DNA of 64,000 nucleotides from Lytechinus variegatus (taxonomy: Eukaryota > Echinodermata > Echinoidea > Temnopleuroida > Toxopneustidae). The translations under genes were made by a program, and so were the position numbers. Shown piece after piece: positions 23,795 to 34,200 of the stretch. The notes beneath the pieces were generated by a model. It saw only the letters and a list, made by a program, of their open reading frames with translations. It searched no databases and was not told where the DNA came from. The stretch covers positions 13,507,532-13,571,531 of the forward strand of contig NC_054746.1 in assembly GCF_018143015.1 (NCBI RefSeq), given 5' to 3'. The first letter of the stretch is position 1; each line of letters begins with the position of its first letter.

Positions 23795-24532
23795 ATTATA
23801 TATATATACATTAGGGGTGGTTAGATTATGATATTATTGAAATTTAGATAAGACCACCAGATTTTTTTTTTACGAACATGCTAGGAACCGATGGGGAAGG
23901 TCGATGGGTGGGGACCTTTCAACCAGTGCTCCTTGGCAGAACCGGAAATATACTTGGTACACCACTTCCATTCAGTGTAGAATTAAATTGTGTAATTTGT
24001 GTATGTATTTGCCTAGCTACCGTGGAGCGCTATATGAAAATATTGACTTTCCGCGATATAACTGAGGGGGTAATAACGCTGGTCAATCTCTTGATCTATC
24101 TGAGTACAGACACTTCTTTTGTACTGAACACTTTTGGTGTACGTAGGCCTATATTCAAACTATTGACAGCTATGGTGTGGATGGGAATTAACAAATGCAT
24201 TGACTATGTACAGTGAAGCTATATAGTGTCCATCTAGCGGAGCTAAGAATCTACAACTTTACAATGAATCCATGTTTTACAGGAACATCTAATTTGAACG
24301 TATAATAATGATTATATTAGTCCAACCGAGCAAACAAGCTAGGTTCAAAGCTCGAAACATGAAGGATTGAAAATTTAAAAAAAGATAACTCAGTGTTAAA
24401 TATTACTGTTAATGTAGCGAAGCCTTACGAGAAGAAATATCATAGGCCTATATCTACTTACCCGAACAGCAAAGCAGCTATTGCTCCAACAATGGGCAAT
24501 GAAATCTTGAATCCGAATATCGAGAAAGACAT
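9815..24532 (-). CDS. Cytochrome P450 copy A, CYP3-like (clan 3), complete, 522 aa
   Basis: Thirteen exons join in frame with GT/AG borders: 24462-24532, 22258-22351, 21488-21540, 20618-20714, 20142-20258, 19742-19830, 18959-19107, 17586-17716, 16631-16798, 11310-11530, 10966-11103, 10396-10558, 9815-9892 (1569 nt with TAA). Residues 1-24 form a membrane anchor, followed by the proline-rich hinge GPRPLP. The I-helix motif AGYETT is at 330-335, the K-helix ETLR at 387-390, the FDPSRF motif at 439-444, and the haem loop [10 protein letters not shown] at 460-469 has Cys467 as iron ligand. All canonical P450 residues are present, so the product should be an active ER-bound monooxygenase using NADPH-P450 reductase. 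The substrate cannot be read from the sequence; family members usually oxidise xenobiotics, steroids or lipids. Length is normal for CYP3. Exon 9 encodes a long charged loop before the I helix. Intron 9 (11531-16630) is swollen by nested transposons. Confidence 0.93.
11989..12114. repeat. 42-bp minisatellite, three units
   Basis: Three head-to-tail 42-bp units begin AGGAACGT(G/T)CGGA and share the GAAGGCAAGCGGA core, with few differences. They lie in the GC-rich left sub-terminal part of the TIR element. Because 42 is a multiple of 3, a repetitive minus-strand frame ([11 protein letters not shown]) results, which I regard as incidental. Confidence 0.85.
12300..14930. repeat. Dispersed GCGAGCGCGAAGCGCGAGC-type motif repeats
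   Basis: CpG-rich islands of the form GAGCGCGAAGCGCGAG recur in otherwise AT-rich DNA, for example at about 12327, 13102, 14385, 14485 and 14796. They are often followed by T-rich sequence and a 'gacctgaaaa' or 'ggacatt' phrase. The copies are degenerate and unevenly spaced. The same motif recurs at about 26085, 26425, 26500 and 26643. This looks like decayed tandem satellite; no gene is present. Confidence 0.5.
12785..13050 (-). mobile_element. tRNA-derived SINE (same superfamily as 7406 and 35545 copies)
   Basis: Read on the minus strand, the head has TGGTGTAGTGGTTCTGAC (A box) and GTGTTCGATTCCC (B box). It is followed by the shared body CACCCAGGTG...ATGGGTACCCGG and ends near CCCAGGGTGTGG. 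It is nested in the large TIR element within P450 A intron 9. Confidence 0.75.
15792..15942. mobile_element. MITE, AGGG-(W)AGYGTTTCAT family, copy 1
   Basis: Terminal AGGGGAGCGTTTCAT and inverse ATGAAACACTACCCT bound about 150 bp with an internal GTTGTCAGATCTGACAAC palindrome. A second copy lies at 16957-17136. This copy sits inside the right end of the 4.3 kb TIR element, so it inserted later. Confidence 0.65.
15986..16226. mobile_element. MITE with CACTGCA ends and internal AACACCA motifs
   Basis: The left end CACTGCAGAATCACCGGTG is the inverse of the right end CACCGGAGTTTTTGCAGTG. The interior repeats AACACCA or TGGTGTT at irregular spacing about eight times. It abuts the 4.3 kb TIR element. 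A related fragment is at about 34404-34460 (CACTGCAAAAAACTCCGGTG then TTTAACACCAGCCCGG). Confidence 0.65.
16268..16428. mobile_element. MITE, GTTTCATAAAGCTGTTCGTAAG family, copy 1
   Basis: Long terminal inverted repeats (TTTCATAAAGCTGTTCGTAA and its inverse) and an inner GAACGACTGGTGA / TCACCAGTTGTTC pair make an almost complete hairpin. A second copy is at 55442-55622 in VPS54 and an end fragment at about 62049-62070. Confidence 0.75.
16957..17136. mobile_element. MITE, AGGG-(W)AGYGTTTCAT family, copy 2
   Basis: It has the same ends and the same GTCAGATCTGACAAC core as the copy at 15792-15942. It also has an inner inverted repeat around GTTACTATGATAAC and GTTACCATAGTAAC. It lies in P450 A intron 8. 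Confidence 0.6.
19546..19614 (-). repeat. tRNA-like SINE head remnant
   Basis: On the minus strand, TTCAGTGGTTAGAGAGTC (A box) and GGGTTCGAACCC (B box) are spaced as in a tRNA. It lies in intron 6 of P450 copy A. No SINE body is evident, and a functional tRNA is unlikely without proper arms. Confidence 0.5.
20800..21350. repeat. Low-complexity block in P450 A intron 3
   Basis: A CTT/CTC-rich pyrimidine run (about 20806-20900) is followed by a (TA)n run (21051-21095). Then comes AAGCGCTTTATAAAAGCGG (about 21236-21254) followed by an (ATT/ATC)n tail to about 21350. The last part resembles the 3' tail of an L2/CR1-type LINE or a SINE that uses such a tail. Confidence 0.6.
23709..23810. repeat. 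(TA)n microsatellite
   Basis: Two TA runs are separated by a GTGTGTGTG stretch in intron 1 of P450 copy A. Confidence 0.95.
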
Positions 24533-24619
24533 TTTGTGTCATGTACAGGAACACTGGAAAATGCCGTGTACTGTAATGTCAATATACCACCAAAAGGCAC
24601 TCACACTAGTACGAGGTTA

Positions 24620-24628
24620 GTATATATA
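24620..24628 (-). promoter_or_regulatory. Putative TATA box of P450 copy A
   Basis: TATATATA within CCCTATATATACTAACC on the minus strand, about 90 nt upstream of the ATG at 24532. That predicts a start of transcription near 24590 and a 5' leader of about 55-60 nt. Copies B and C lack an equally clear box. Confidence 0.45.
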
Positions 24629-25699
24629 GGGGGCTTCCCGTTGATCTCCGGCAATGCTTTGCCGAATTGCATCACGATGCTGAGGTAACTCACAAAAAGG
24701 GGTGTTGAGCACTTTATTGTAGTATTCAGATCAGTGGCGTTGAACAATACGAACACAGATCCGTCATATCGGCATATAGAGGCATAAACCGGGGGCTTAA
24801 AGGTCTATGGAATGTCTGTATACTCGTTATGCAATAATCAACAAGCTTATTGACATCCCGGATGACCAGTTTATTCCATCAAATCCGGCATCAACTGGAC
24901 CATGTACACGTGGAAATCCAGATCAGTTCCAAATCCCATATGCCAGAACCCATCTATCAAAATATACACAACAAAAAAAGTAAGTCCCCCTTAAACAAAC
25001 ATCAATAATTTCCAAACCAATGCGAGTTTTTAATATATTTTTACATGAGCGTGTAGGTAATTATATAAGCTACCCTACGAGTAAATGTTATGGACGTATT
25101 TTACGTCATGCTTCAGTGAGCACCGTCAGGACCCCGTGTCAAAAAACGGGGGCCTTGGAGCGGGCTTATTGGAAAAAGGAGGGTCCTCGGAACGGGCTTC
25201 GGAACTACAAATGTTTGTGAAAACGGGGGTCCTAGGAACGGATCACCAGCGTGCGATTACGTGCGAATATATGGAAAGGGCATGCGTGCATGATGCGGCT
25301 AGCGCGGCCTCCGCGCAGAGGCGATGGTCGGACAGCGCTCTGCGGTCGCTTTCAATTTCAGCTCATTGTAAGCAGATCAATGCGACTGGAACGGCGTATC
25401 GAAAAATATGCGAAGCTTTGGAGCGGATTTCTTTCTTTTTTTTCGATAAGAAGAAAATAATATGCCTTGGAGCGGCTTTCTTTGTTCTTTTTCTCAATAA
25501 GACAAAAATGCTATGCCTTGGAACAGAAATTTCAGTGTAAAAATGGGGGTCCCCTCCGCGGCACATACCCACTATGCATTATAATAACTGAGTGCCCCCC
25601 CCCCTCAGGGGGATGTAGCAAAGGAGGCTTTAGGCCTCTTCTGTTTATAGCCGCACATAGTTTTGTAGAGATTTTTTACTCGCACTATTCATCTGGGCA

Positions 25700-25818
25700 G
25701 TGGCGGACCGTGACCCGGAGGAGACAAAGCATTGGGGGCCAGCATTGTTCACGGACAATGCAGTGCCGCCCCCCCCCCCCCCAATGCTTTGTCTCCTCCG
25801 GGTCACGGTCTGCTACTG
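25700..25818. mobile_element. Fold-back MITE with 10-bp flanking duplication
   Basis: A ~40-bp arm (GTGGCGGACCGTGACCCGGA...) is followed by a C-rich loop and its near-perfect inverse (...TCCGGGTCACGGTCTGCTAC). The 10-mer CATCTGGGCA flanks both sides (25690-25699, 25819-25828). A 9-10 bp duplication is typical of Mutator-like transposition. Confidence 0.75.
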
Positions 25819-27969
25819 CATCTGGGCACTTGACAAGACAACTAGTACGATAATATGCCAACGGCAGGTCTGTACTTTACAGGAAGAAAGAGAAGAATTA
25901 TGTTCATTGCTATGTGTGGTTGTAATTTTCTTGATTTTTATTTGTAATTTTGTTTTCAATGATTAAGTTGTTATATTCTTCATGATACTTAGGCTAATTG
26001 TATATATATAAAAAAAAAGAAATATAAGGGAAGATGAATAATCGGAAAATAGACTAATTTTCAGGTCACCATAATGTATGAAATTTTCGCTCGCGCTTCG
26101 CGCTAACCCTGCACATGATGAGCATAATGAAACATAGGGGAGGATCCAGTTTTCGCCAGTGGGGGGGGGGGGGGGCGAAAAAATATTTTCATACACATTT
26201 TCCCCGATCAGCAAGTACATTAGGTAATTTTTGTTTGTTGGTGTTTTGAAGGGGTAGTCGTAACTAAAGGCGGAAGTTTTCTAGCAGTATTCTTACAAAC
26301 AAGATAAGATATCTCATATAAACATGAATCGCTAAGTTGTCTATTTAGACTTGAAAATCGAACATTCTGAGCAGCTTTGGTAGTCATGATGGAAAGATGT
26401 ATGGGCCTACATTACTAAACAATGCGAGCGAGAAGCGCGTGCTAAAATACTGACCTGAAAAGGGACCTCGGACAGCAGTGACTCACGAAGAGTATTCAAA
26501 TAACGCGAGCGGGAAGCGCGAGCCCTATTTTTTTTTCCGACCTTTAAAAAGGTGGACAGTTAAACACGTGCTTAATAAAGAACAAGATTTTCATCATGTT
26601 AACCTTATCAATAAAGAGGATATATATTTCACTAATCAAATAATGCGTGCGCGTATCACATGAGCTGAATTTTTTATGATAAGCAAGCTAAAACAAAATA
26701 ATGAAACCTAGAATCGTGAGTAGATTAAATTGTTCGCATTGAAATGAAAAGGGAATATGTTAAGACGTATTAGCAGATTGTTAAGCCATTCAACAGGCAA
26801 TGAATTAGTCCATTTTCCGATTATTCCTCTTCCCTTATTTCATCCAATATCATTCCATTCGTCCATCTCTCTCCCTACCTCCCCCCCCCCCCTCTCTCTC
26901 TCCCTACCTCGTTTCCATTACGTCTTTTGAACGAAATAAGAGAAAACTATCGAAACCTTCATAGTTCATCACTATGACATGATTTATTTCTTTCGAGAAA
27001 GCATTACAGAAACTTATCGACCTATTACACGTAAATTCATGACAGAGTCGGAGACAAGAATGGAAGGCAAAGAAAGTATGTCGATTTATTCAGAATTTTC
27101 TGCTACGATAAAATGTGAGAGGGCTCTCAATTTATTCAAAACTTTTTTAAGAATGGAGTACAACACATCCATGTGGCTTTCCATTACTGAATAAAGTAAA
27201 GTCCTACACCGATTCACATATACCCTTCGACGTTGGGCGCCTTGTTGGGCGATGTGTGATGCCGATAGTTTCATGTGAAAACGTTTTTTAATAGATGATT
27301 GGAATTTGCTGTTTTATTTGTGTAGGCCTAAAAGACCTGGATATTATGCAGTTGACGAAATACATGTCAAAATGTCAATTGTTAAAACCAGCATTTTGAT
27401 AAAGTTCCATCAGACAAAAAATTGAAGTTAAGATTGTCGGAATTGTGTCATAGATACGCCCATGCAGCTGAGTTATTTCAAATCATATTTAAAATTATAC
27501 TGTGAGATTTATTTTCTCTTGCCTCTGTAAAGGTGATCAATATGTACTGCTCGTGTAGATTAAAAAAAATGAAGATGGACATGGAGGAAGGGATGAGTGA
27601 GTGTGTGTGTGCGTGTATGTATGTGGGTGTGTGTGTGAGGGTGTGTGTGTTAAATAGTGTAGGCCTACTGTAAATGGAATGTTAATGCTTTCTTGCTATT
27701 CTTTCATTGACAATTTTAAAAACTTTTTCTTTGGCAATTTGGATCCTCCGATGTTCGAAATGGTATGGAGAAAAACTTTACAGAAACAAAATCAAATACA
27801 TCAAAAGTAATGGAAACAAACAAGACAGTTTGGTATACAGTATGGCGAAGGCGCACTGAGTCGTCTTGTTCCAAATAAGTCTAAAATGCTTACTGAATGT
27901 TTATCCAGAAGTAGGAATTTCGGTAAAAAAGGATCATTTATATATTCAAATGATTCCGTCTGCAGAATC

Positions 27970-27975
27970 TTTATT
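27970..27975 (-). promoter_or_regulatory. Possible polyadenylation signal of P450 copy B
   Basis: AATAAA on the minus strand about 290 nt beyond the stop. Another occurs shortly after. No nearer canonical hexamer was seen. Confidence 0.25.
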
Positions 27976-28266
27976 AAAAATAAAACGTGCTTTATTCCCC
28001 TTTTCTGGAGAACGTTTCATTAACGCTGTCGTCTTTGTCCGACTCATATCTGACTGCTTTTCTTGATTGAAATGTTATATTTTGATTGAGAAGCACAGTA
28101 ACTATAAAGACACATACTTTGACAGATGAAAAGAGATTTTGTTATATTTCAATTTTACACAATCTACTTTTCGTTATAAAAGATTATGGAACCATAGTTC
28201 CTCTCTTATTTTAACAGTGTAATTTTCTGAAGAGTCGTTCTGTGACAGGAGTGATCATTATTCTTT

Positions 28267-31200
28267 TTAACTTCTTTCGACGACACGTAGGACGATTCCA
28301 TTGTCTGGTTTTACGCTTGTTTTACCAATTTTGGCAGGAATCTGGAAAGAAATAGTGAAAACAAAGATTTCACACTATTGGTTATGAGAATATAAAATGT
28401 AATGAAAACCAAGTTTTGAATATCTTCAGTTGCCCCCCCCCCCCCCCCCCTGCCGGAAATTTGAAAACTTTCATTCTTTTACTGCAATGTTTCACAAAAT
28501 TCAATAAAAGTGTACACAAAATCTCTGAAAATTTACTTTAGAAAATGCAAAAGCGCCCCTATGACAAACTCGGTCACTTCATTCCTTTGCTTTCGAGTTT
28601 CTTCAAAAAATTTATATGTATCTTGTCCCCCTATAAAAAAAGGGCCCATGGCTATGATTGAAAGTGGCCCTACCTCTGTATTTGGGCAGGTTTCTACTCT
28701 GTAATTCTGAAGGAGTCGAATGATAGCCATCTTGACCTCCATCAAAGCAAACCTCATCCCAATGCAGTTCCTTGGACCAGCACCAAACGGTATCCAGGCA
28801 AAAGGGTGACGTTTCTCGCGATTTTCTTTCGTGAATCTGTTGAGGGAAGGACAGAAAAGATTTGTTTTCTTTTTCAAGATTGATAACTTGTCAATCATGA
28901 ATATCACTGAAATAAATTAAAGAAATTATTTTCATCGCAAAACCTTGCACCGATTCACACGGTCTTGCGATACCTACAACTCCACAACTTTATGTCTTTG
29001 TGTATTAAAGACATTTTCTTAGATTAACATGATGGATCTCTAGAAATCATTGGTCCTTAACTATTAACAGCGATATTTTTATTACATGTATTTAATACAC
29101 AACAATTTTTTTTCTTCAAATAATGGAATATAGGGTGGCATTGTGGTTCAGTTGAGTCAAAGATTATACGGTGATTATAGGGTTTCAAATTTGTTTGACA
29201 ACTTTGGCAACACTATAAGACATCTACCATCATGCTAAAACCTAATGGAAAACACTGAATCGTCAGTCCATTTATGCGTGGTTGGATTGTGTTACAGATG
29301 CAACATATATATATTCCAACCGCCAAACATAATAAAGTGTAAATATAAAACAATTAACAAGGAATAACTCTTGATATCTTTTTGCGGGCTTTCGGAGCGT
29401 TTTTTTTTTACCTGTTTGGATCAAACCTTGTAGGATCCTCCCAGATGGCTGGATTGTAATGGGTGATATAGATCCCAATGGCCACCTGCATGCCTTTGGG
29501 GATGGTGATGCCGTTGTATGTGTACGTCTCTCCACACATACGATCAGTTCTAGAGAAGATCGAAGGAATTATATAATATACTGAGAAATGCGTCATGAAG
29601 CGCCTTGACAGTGATGTCTTCTGATGTGTTTCTGCCAGCAGTCGGTCAATACGCTGCACTGATATCATCATCATTTACAACAGTCTCTAATGAGAATCAT
29701 GAAGAGCTAACCCGACTTTGTCAAGAATGTTTGGTCTTGTTGAATGAAAATCAAGACAAAATAGAAAGCGATTCCTTTTTACATCGAAATATTGAGAATA
29801 TGTCTTTTATTTCTTTTATTCTCTTCATTGCTTTAAACCTACCCCTATCTCTCCAAAAATAATATGATACATGCGGAAAATCAATTTGTTTCGCTGTAAT
29901 AGGTTGATACATGTCCCTCTCTAGATATCAGGAGGGATTTGAAATAGTTTCATGAATTAGATTGGATTCAAATATCAAATCGTAAGTCAAAGTGAAAGTT
30001 AAAGGAATGATACATTTCCCATTTTCGTTGGTGTGTCATTTCATATTGCAATAAACAAAGTATTCTCAAGGGTATGGATTAAGAACAATCATCAACATAC
30101 ATAAGAATAGGTGGATACAGACGAAGTGTTTCACAGACGATGTTATCCAGGTAGCCCATTTTAGCGACGTTGCTGTAATTGACTGATTCCCTCGTCGGGG
30201 CAACATCTTCAATCTCCCTGACTAGTTGATCTTGGACATCAGGGTTCGTAGCAAGACAATATGTGACGTACGTCAATGCTATGTTCGTTGTCTCATAGCC
30301 AGCAGCGAAGAAAAGAGTTCCCTGTTCAACAACAAAATATGATAATAAAAAAAAAGAAAATTGGTTTCAGATCAATAGCATGAAGTCAAGGGTCGGGTGT
30401 CACGACAACAGCTCCTTGTGACATGTATATCGTCCACTTATCTGGGGAACCCTTCGGAAATTCAAAACTAATTGAACAATGTTTACATTCATTTTACTGA
30501 TTCTACAAAATAGATTTTTTTTTCAAAACGGTTTTTTCTCCAAAAATCATAATTTCTAAAGTTCTCGGATTCACTTAAGCCATTATTTTCATTTTTTTTA
30601 CAAGAGGGGAGTATGACAACAAGGCATATGATTTTCAGACCATCTGAATAAACATGGTTACTGACACACAATAATTTTCTTAGAGAAGTATGTAAAAAAA
30701 ACACTACCTCAACTTTGTTTAAAAAATCGAATAGTTTAAATCGATCGAAATTAAATCTGTCGACATGGTCGATGCACAGCTAGGCATCATTCAGGTCTTA
30801 AACCCATTGTCCAAAAAAGATGATCCAACAGAAATCACGTATTCCATAGAGGTTACCATTTGTGACTGGTAACAATGATGCCCTTCATCTTACTTGTGCA
30901 AAAAGCTCTTCAAGGGTCAGCTTGGCTTTCTTGGTCTTCTTGGAGCCGAAGACTCCTGCGTCGTGGTCTTTGTCAACCAAGTCATGGAGGTCCGTTTCGT
31001 CATCCTTTTTCTTTTCCACCACTTCCTCGTCCTGGTCTTCGTGTGCCTTCATCATCAGCTGCAAGAAATCTTTCCTCTGTCCAAAATTAAGAGTGGTAGG
31101 ATTCATCAGAACTTAAGGAACTTATTCTTATTTTATTTGAATTTCTTTTTTTACAATCATCAAGAAAAAGTGAGAGAAAAAAATAGTTTTATTTATTACA

Positions 31201-34200
31201 GAAACGAACGAACTAGGTCGAACTGTTTTTGTTTAGGACTCTTCATCCTCGATGCAGTCGAGACCTTGCAGTGATGACTATCACAAGACAAATGGAAAGA
31301 CAAGGTTTTACAGACTTAGGTTTCTCCTGTGGCAACAAAATGAACATTGTAATTAACTAAACTGCGTCATATAATTCAATATATTTAGTATTTCTATTGT
31401 TGAAAATTTGAAATTGATACTGATCCTTTACCAGTTAATCAGTCTGGCTAATTTCAAACAGGAATTATATCAATCACCTCTACATTTGTACTTCTCATGT
31501 CCATAGTCTTCTTGACCACATCCCTGAAGAATAGTTTGACTGACTGAGGGAAAGCGGCAATGTCCAGAAAGTTTAACAGATGAGCAAATGGTGGACACAA
31601 CCCTGTTACGTGCAAATAATAATAAACCGATCGAATTTATATTATAGTTGATTAATATTTGGTCACAAAATTGTAAAAATAGCATTTTGTGGTTGCCAGT
31701 GTTCAATCTGTAGATATAGATATAGGCGTCCCTCATGGCTCAATCATCGGGCAATTATTTTTATCGTTCACATTAATTGCATTATATTTTTTTAAAGTAT
31801 TTCTCTTTCCATCATGATATCGTGGTAAATGAGCTTTGGGTAAAAGTTTACGACAGATATCATTATAGTAATCATGAATTATGTTCGTAATCGTATAGTG
31901 TTATTTTGTTAATACATAACACATATTTGATTTAAATGAATACATCAGTGGAGACAAATGACTTCATGATGTGTCAGACAGTGGATACTTTCATCATTAG
32001 TTGAAAAGAAACAAGTTTTATCAAATTATACAAATTAAATATCATATGAAATAAGTGAAAAAAGGACAAAATGGTTAGTAAAATTTCAACCTTCTTTGCA
32101 AAATTAAAGTTACTTTTTTTTCCTTGCAATTAAATCCACAATTCGGACAATCAAAACTTTAATGGAAGATGTGAGTTCAATTAAAACTGGACTAACCAGC
32201 AAGTATAAGTTTAAGTTGCATTGGATTAGCGTTCATGATGGCCTTTGCATTGGTTACGAACGGATCGTCTGGGTTCTTCTGGGAATGTACCTGAATACCA
32301 AAGGCACATCGAGCAATGGTATCCATGGTGAAGGCTTCATAAAGTCTGGAAGAAAATAAAAGATAATTTTAATAAAAGTTTTTTTAAAAATCTTTTTATA
32401 AATGCTTCAATTTTCAGTCGGTGTCCTAAAACTATTCTTACGACAAGTGATGACAAATGTCATGAGGCGCTGTAATGTTCTTTCGAGATCGTTCTGCAAG
32501 GGTCTGAATAAATGCATCAACTTCCGAGTTCGATTCAAGAACAACTCCCTCGATCCACCCCAGAGAAAGAGTGGTTGTCATGATATGCTTTTTCCTTTTC
32601 ACTTTTTGCAATGATTGCCATAAAACATACAGTTCATAAAACTTCCCCGAGATCCAATGAATACTGCTGTTTACAAGAATTTCGAACCTACTTGCAAATG
32701 TTGACTTCGCCATCTCTATTTTGTACCTCACGAAAATTTTCCACAAGATCGTCGACGCATTCGTTGATCAAAGGAGACATCTACGAGTGAAATTTAGAAA
32801 GAAATTTGAAATCATCTTAAAAGTGCGAAACATCAATTTGGAAATTTCTGAAATATTTTATTCCTATAAACTTTATTCCACTTGATTTAGATTAATTTAT
32901 GAGAATATTGTAGACAATTTTTGTCATTATTTTGTGTGTGTGTTTTAAATTTCAACCTCTTTTGCAAGGTCGGACATCCATGTAGATTCTTTTAAACAGT
33001 TCTTTTCTTAAAGTCGTGTAAAATGTAAAATAAGACGTTCCTGCTGATTTGAGAGTATAGAATGATTACTGGGCCAATTATCTATCTAAAGTAAAATTGA
33101 ATATATATATTAAAATCACCCTGAAGGAGTTGATTGTCCCATCGACTACACACATTTACCATAACCTGAGGCCTGATTATACCTACTTTAGAAATAGTTA
33201 CGAAGATTACATTTACCAATTTGTATTATTTCTGTGAGAGAATAATATCAATCGAGGTAGCCTGATAGACTGAGAAAAGGGGGAGAACTACAAGTAACCA
33301 TTTACCAGTTTCATTTTATGTCCACTGAATGTTGGTGTAATGACGTTCCTTACATCTTTCCAGTGCTGGTCTCTTAAATTGCTGAGAGCTTTATCCAGCG
33401 GTCTGTTCTTTAGCGTGATACTCTGAAACACGAGGGATTCAAGAACCTTAATCTTAAGTTTGAATTGTGCCAAAACCACTCGTCAAAAATATCTATCATG
33501 TCTATTGTGGTTTGGGCTACGTATGTTAATTTTTCAGGAAAAGAATATGTAGGCCTTTTGGGGCCTGGGGGTCACTGGTTTTGATAAAAAAAATTGCACC
33601 TGATGAATTGTTGTAGCAGAAGAGTCTATAACAGAAGAAACAAACTATAAAAATATCAAACAACGAAGAAATACTTATTGTAGAGTTCCCAAATTTGGAA
33701 ACTTGGTAAATTGATAGCTAATTAATAAAAAACGATAATTTACAAATATAGTAAGTATTCTATGTTTAATCCAATAAGTGCTAAATGGATTCCGAAGATG
33801 TTCTTTCATTTAACAACCATCTAGTAAACTATTAGTAATTATTATTGACCGATTGACCAATTTAAAATAAGTTGCTAATTTTCTTGTTCATTTTTTTTTC
33901 AAAACAAATGACTACTATTATTATGTAATTATGATTCTTGGGTTTTTCTAATCCCCGAAAATATTAATGATAATCGTAAATAATAATGACAATGATACTA
34001 AAGCTAATAATTATATAATATTGATGATAATAACAATAATGACAATAATAATGGTAATAATGATGATAATAATAATAATGATAATAAAGATAAATAAAGA
34101 ATTAAAAGAAAATGATAACAATGATGATATGAATATAAAAAGATAATAATTTCTATCCAATGAATGGGAATACCTGGTGATTTACGAAATTTGGAAAGCC

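Larger units (their letters stand above)
24640..28260. other. Spacer between P450 copies A and B
   Basis: No gene was recognised. It contains a GC-rich repeat block with internal duplications of a CCTTGGAGCGG phrase (about 25115-25560), a fold-back element (25700-25818), GAGCGMGAAGCGCG motifs (26085-26660), C-rich runs (about 25596, 25771, 26880) and a GT-rich microsatellite (27596-27655). The 151-codon frame in the GC-rich block has no family motif and I treat it as incidental. Confidence 0.6.

Noticed and set aside
25085..25540. 151-codon plus-strand gene
   Set aside because: It lies wholly in a GC-rich repeat, with no splice context or recognisable domain.
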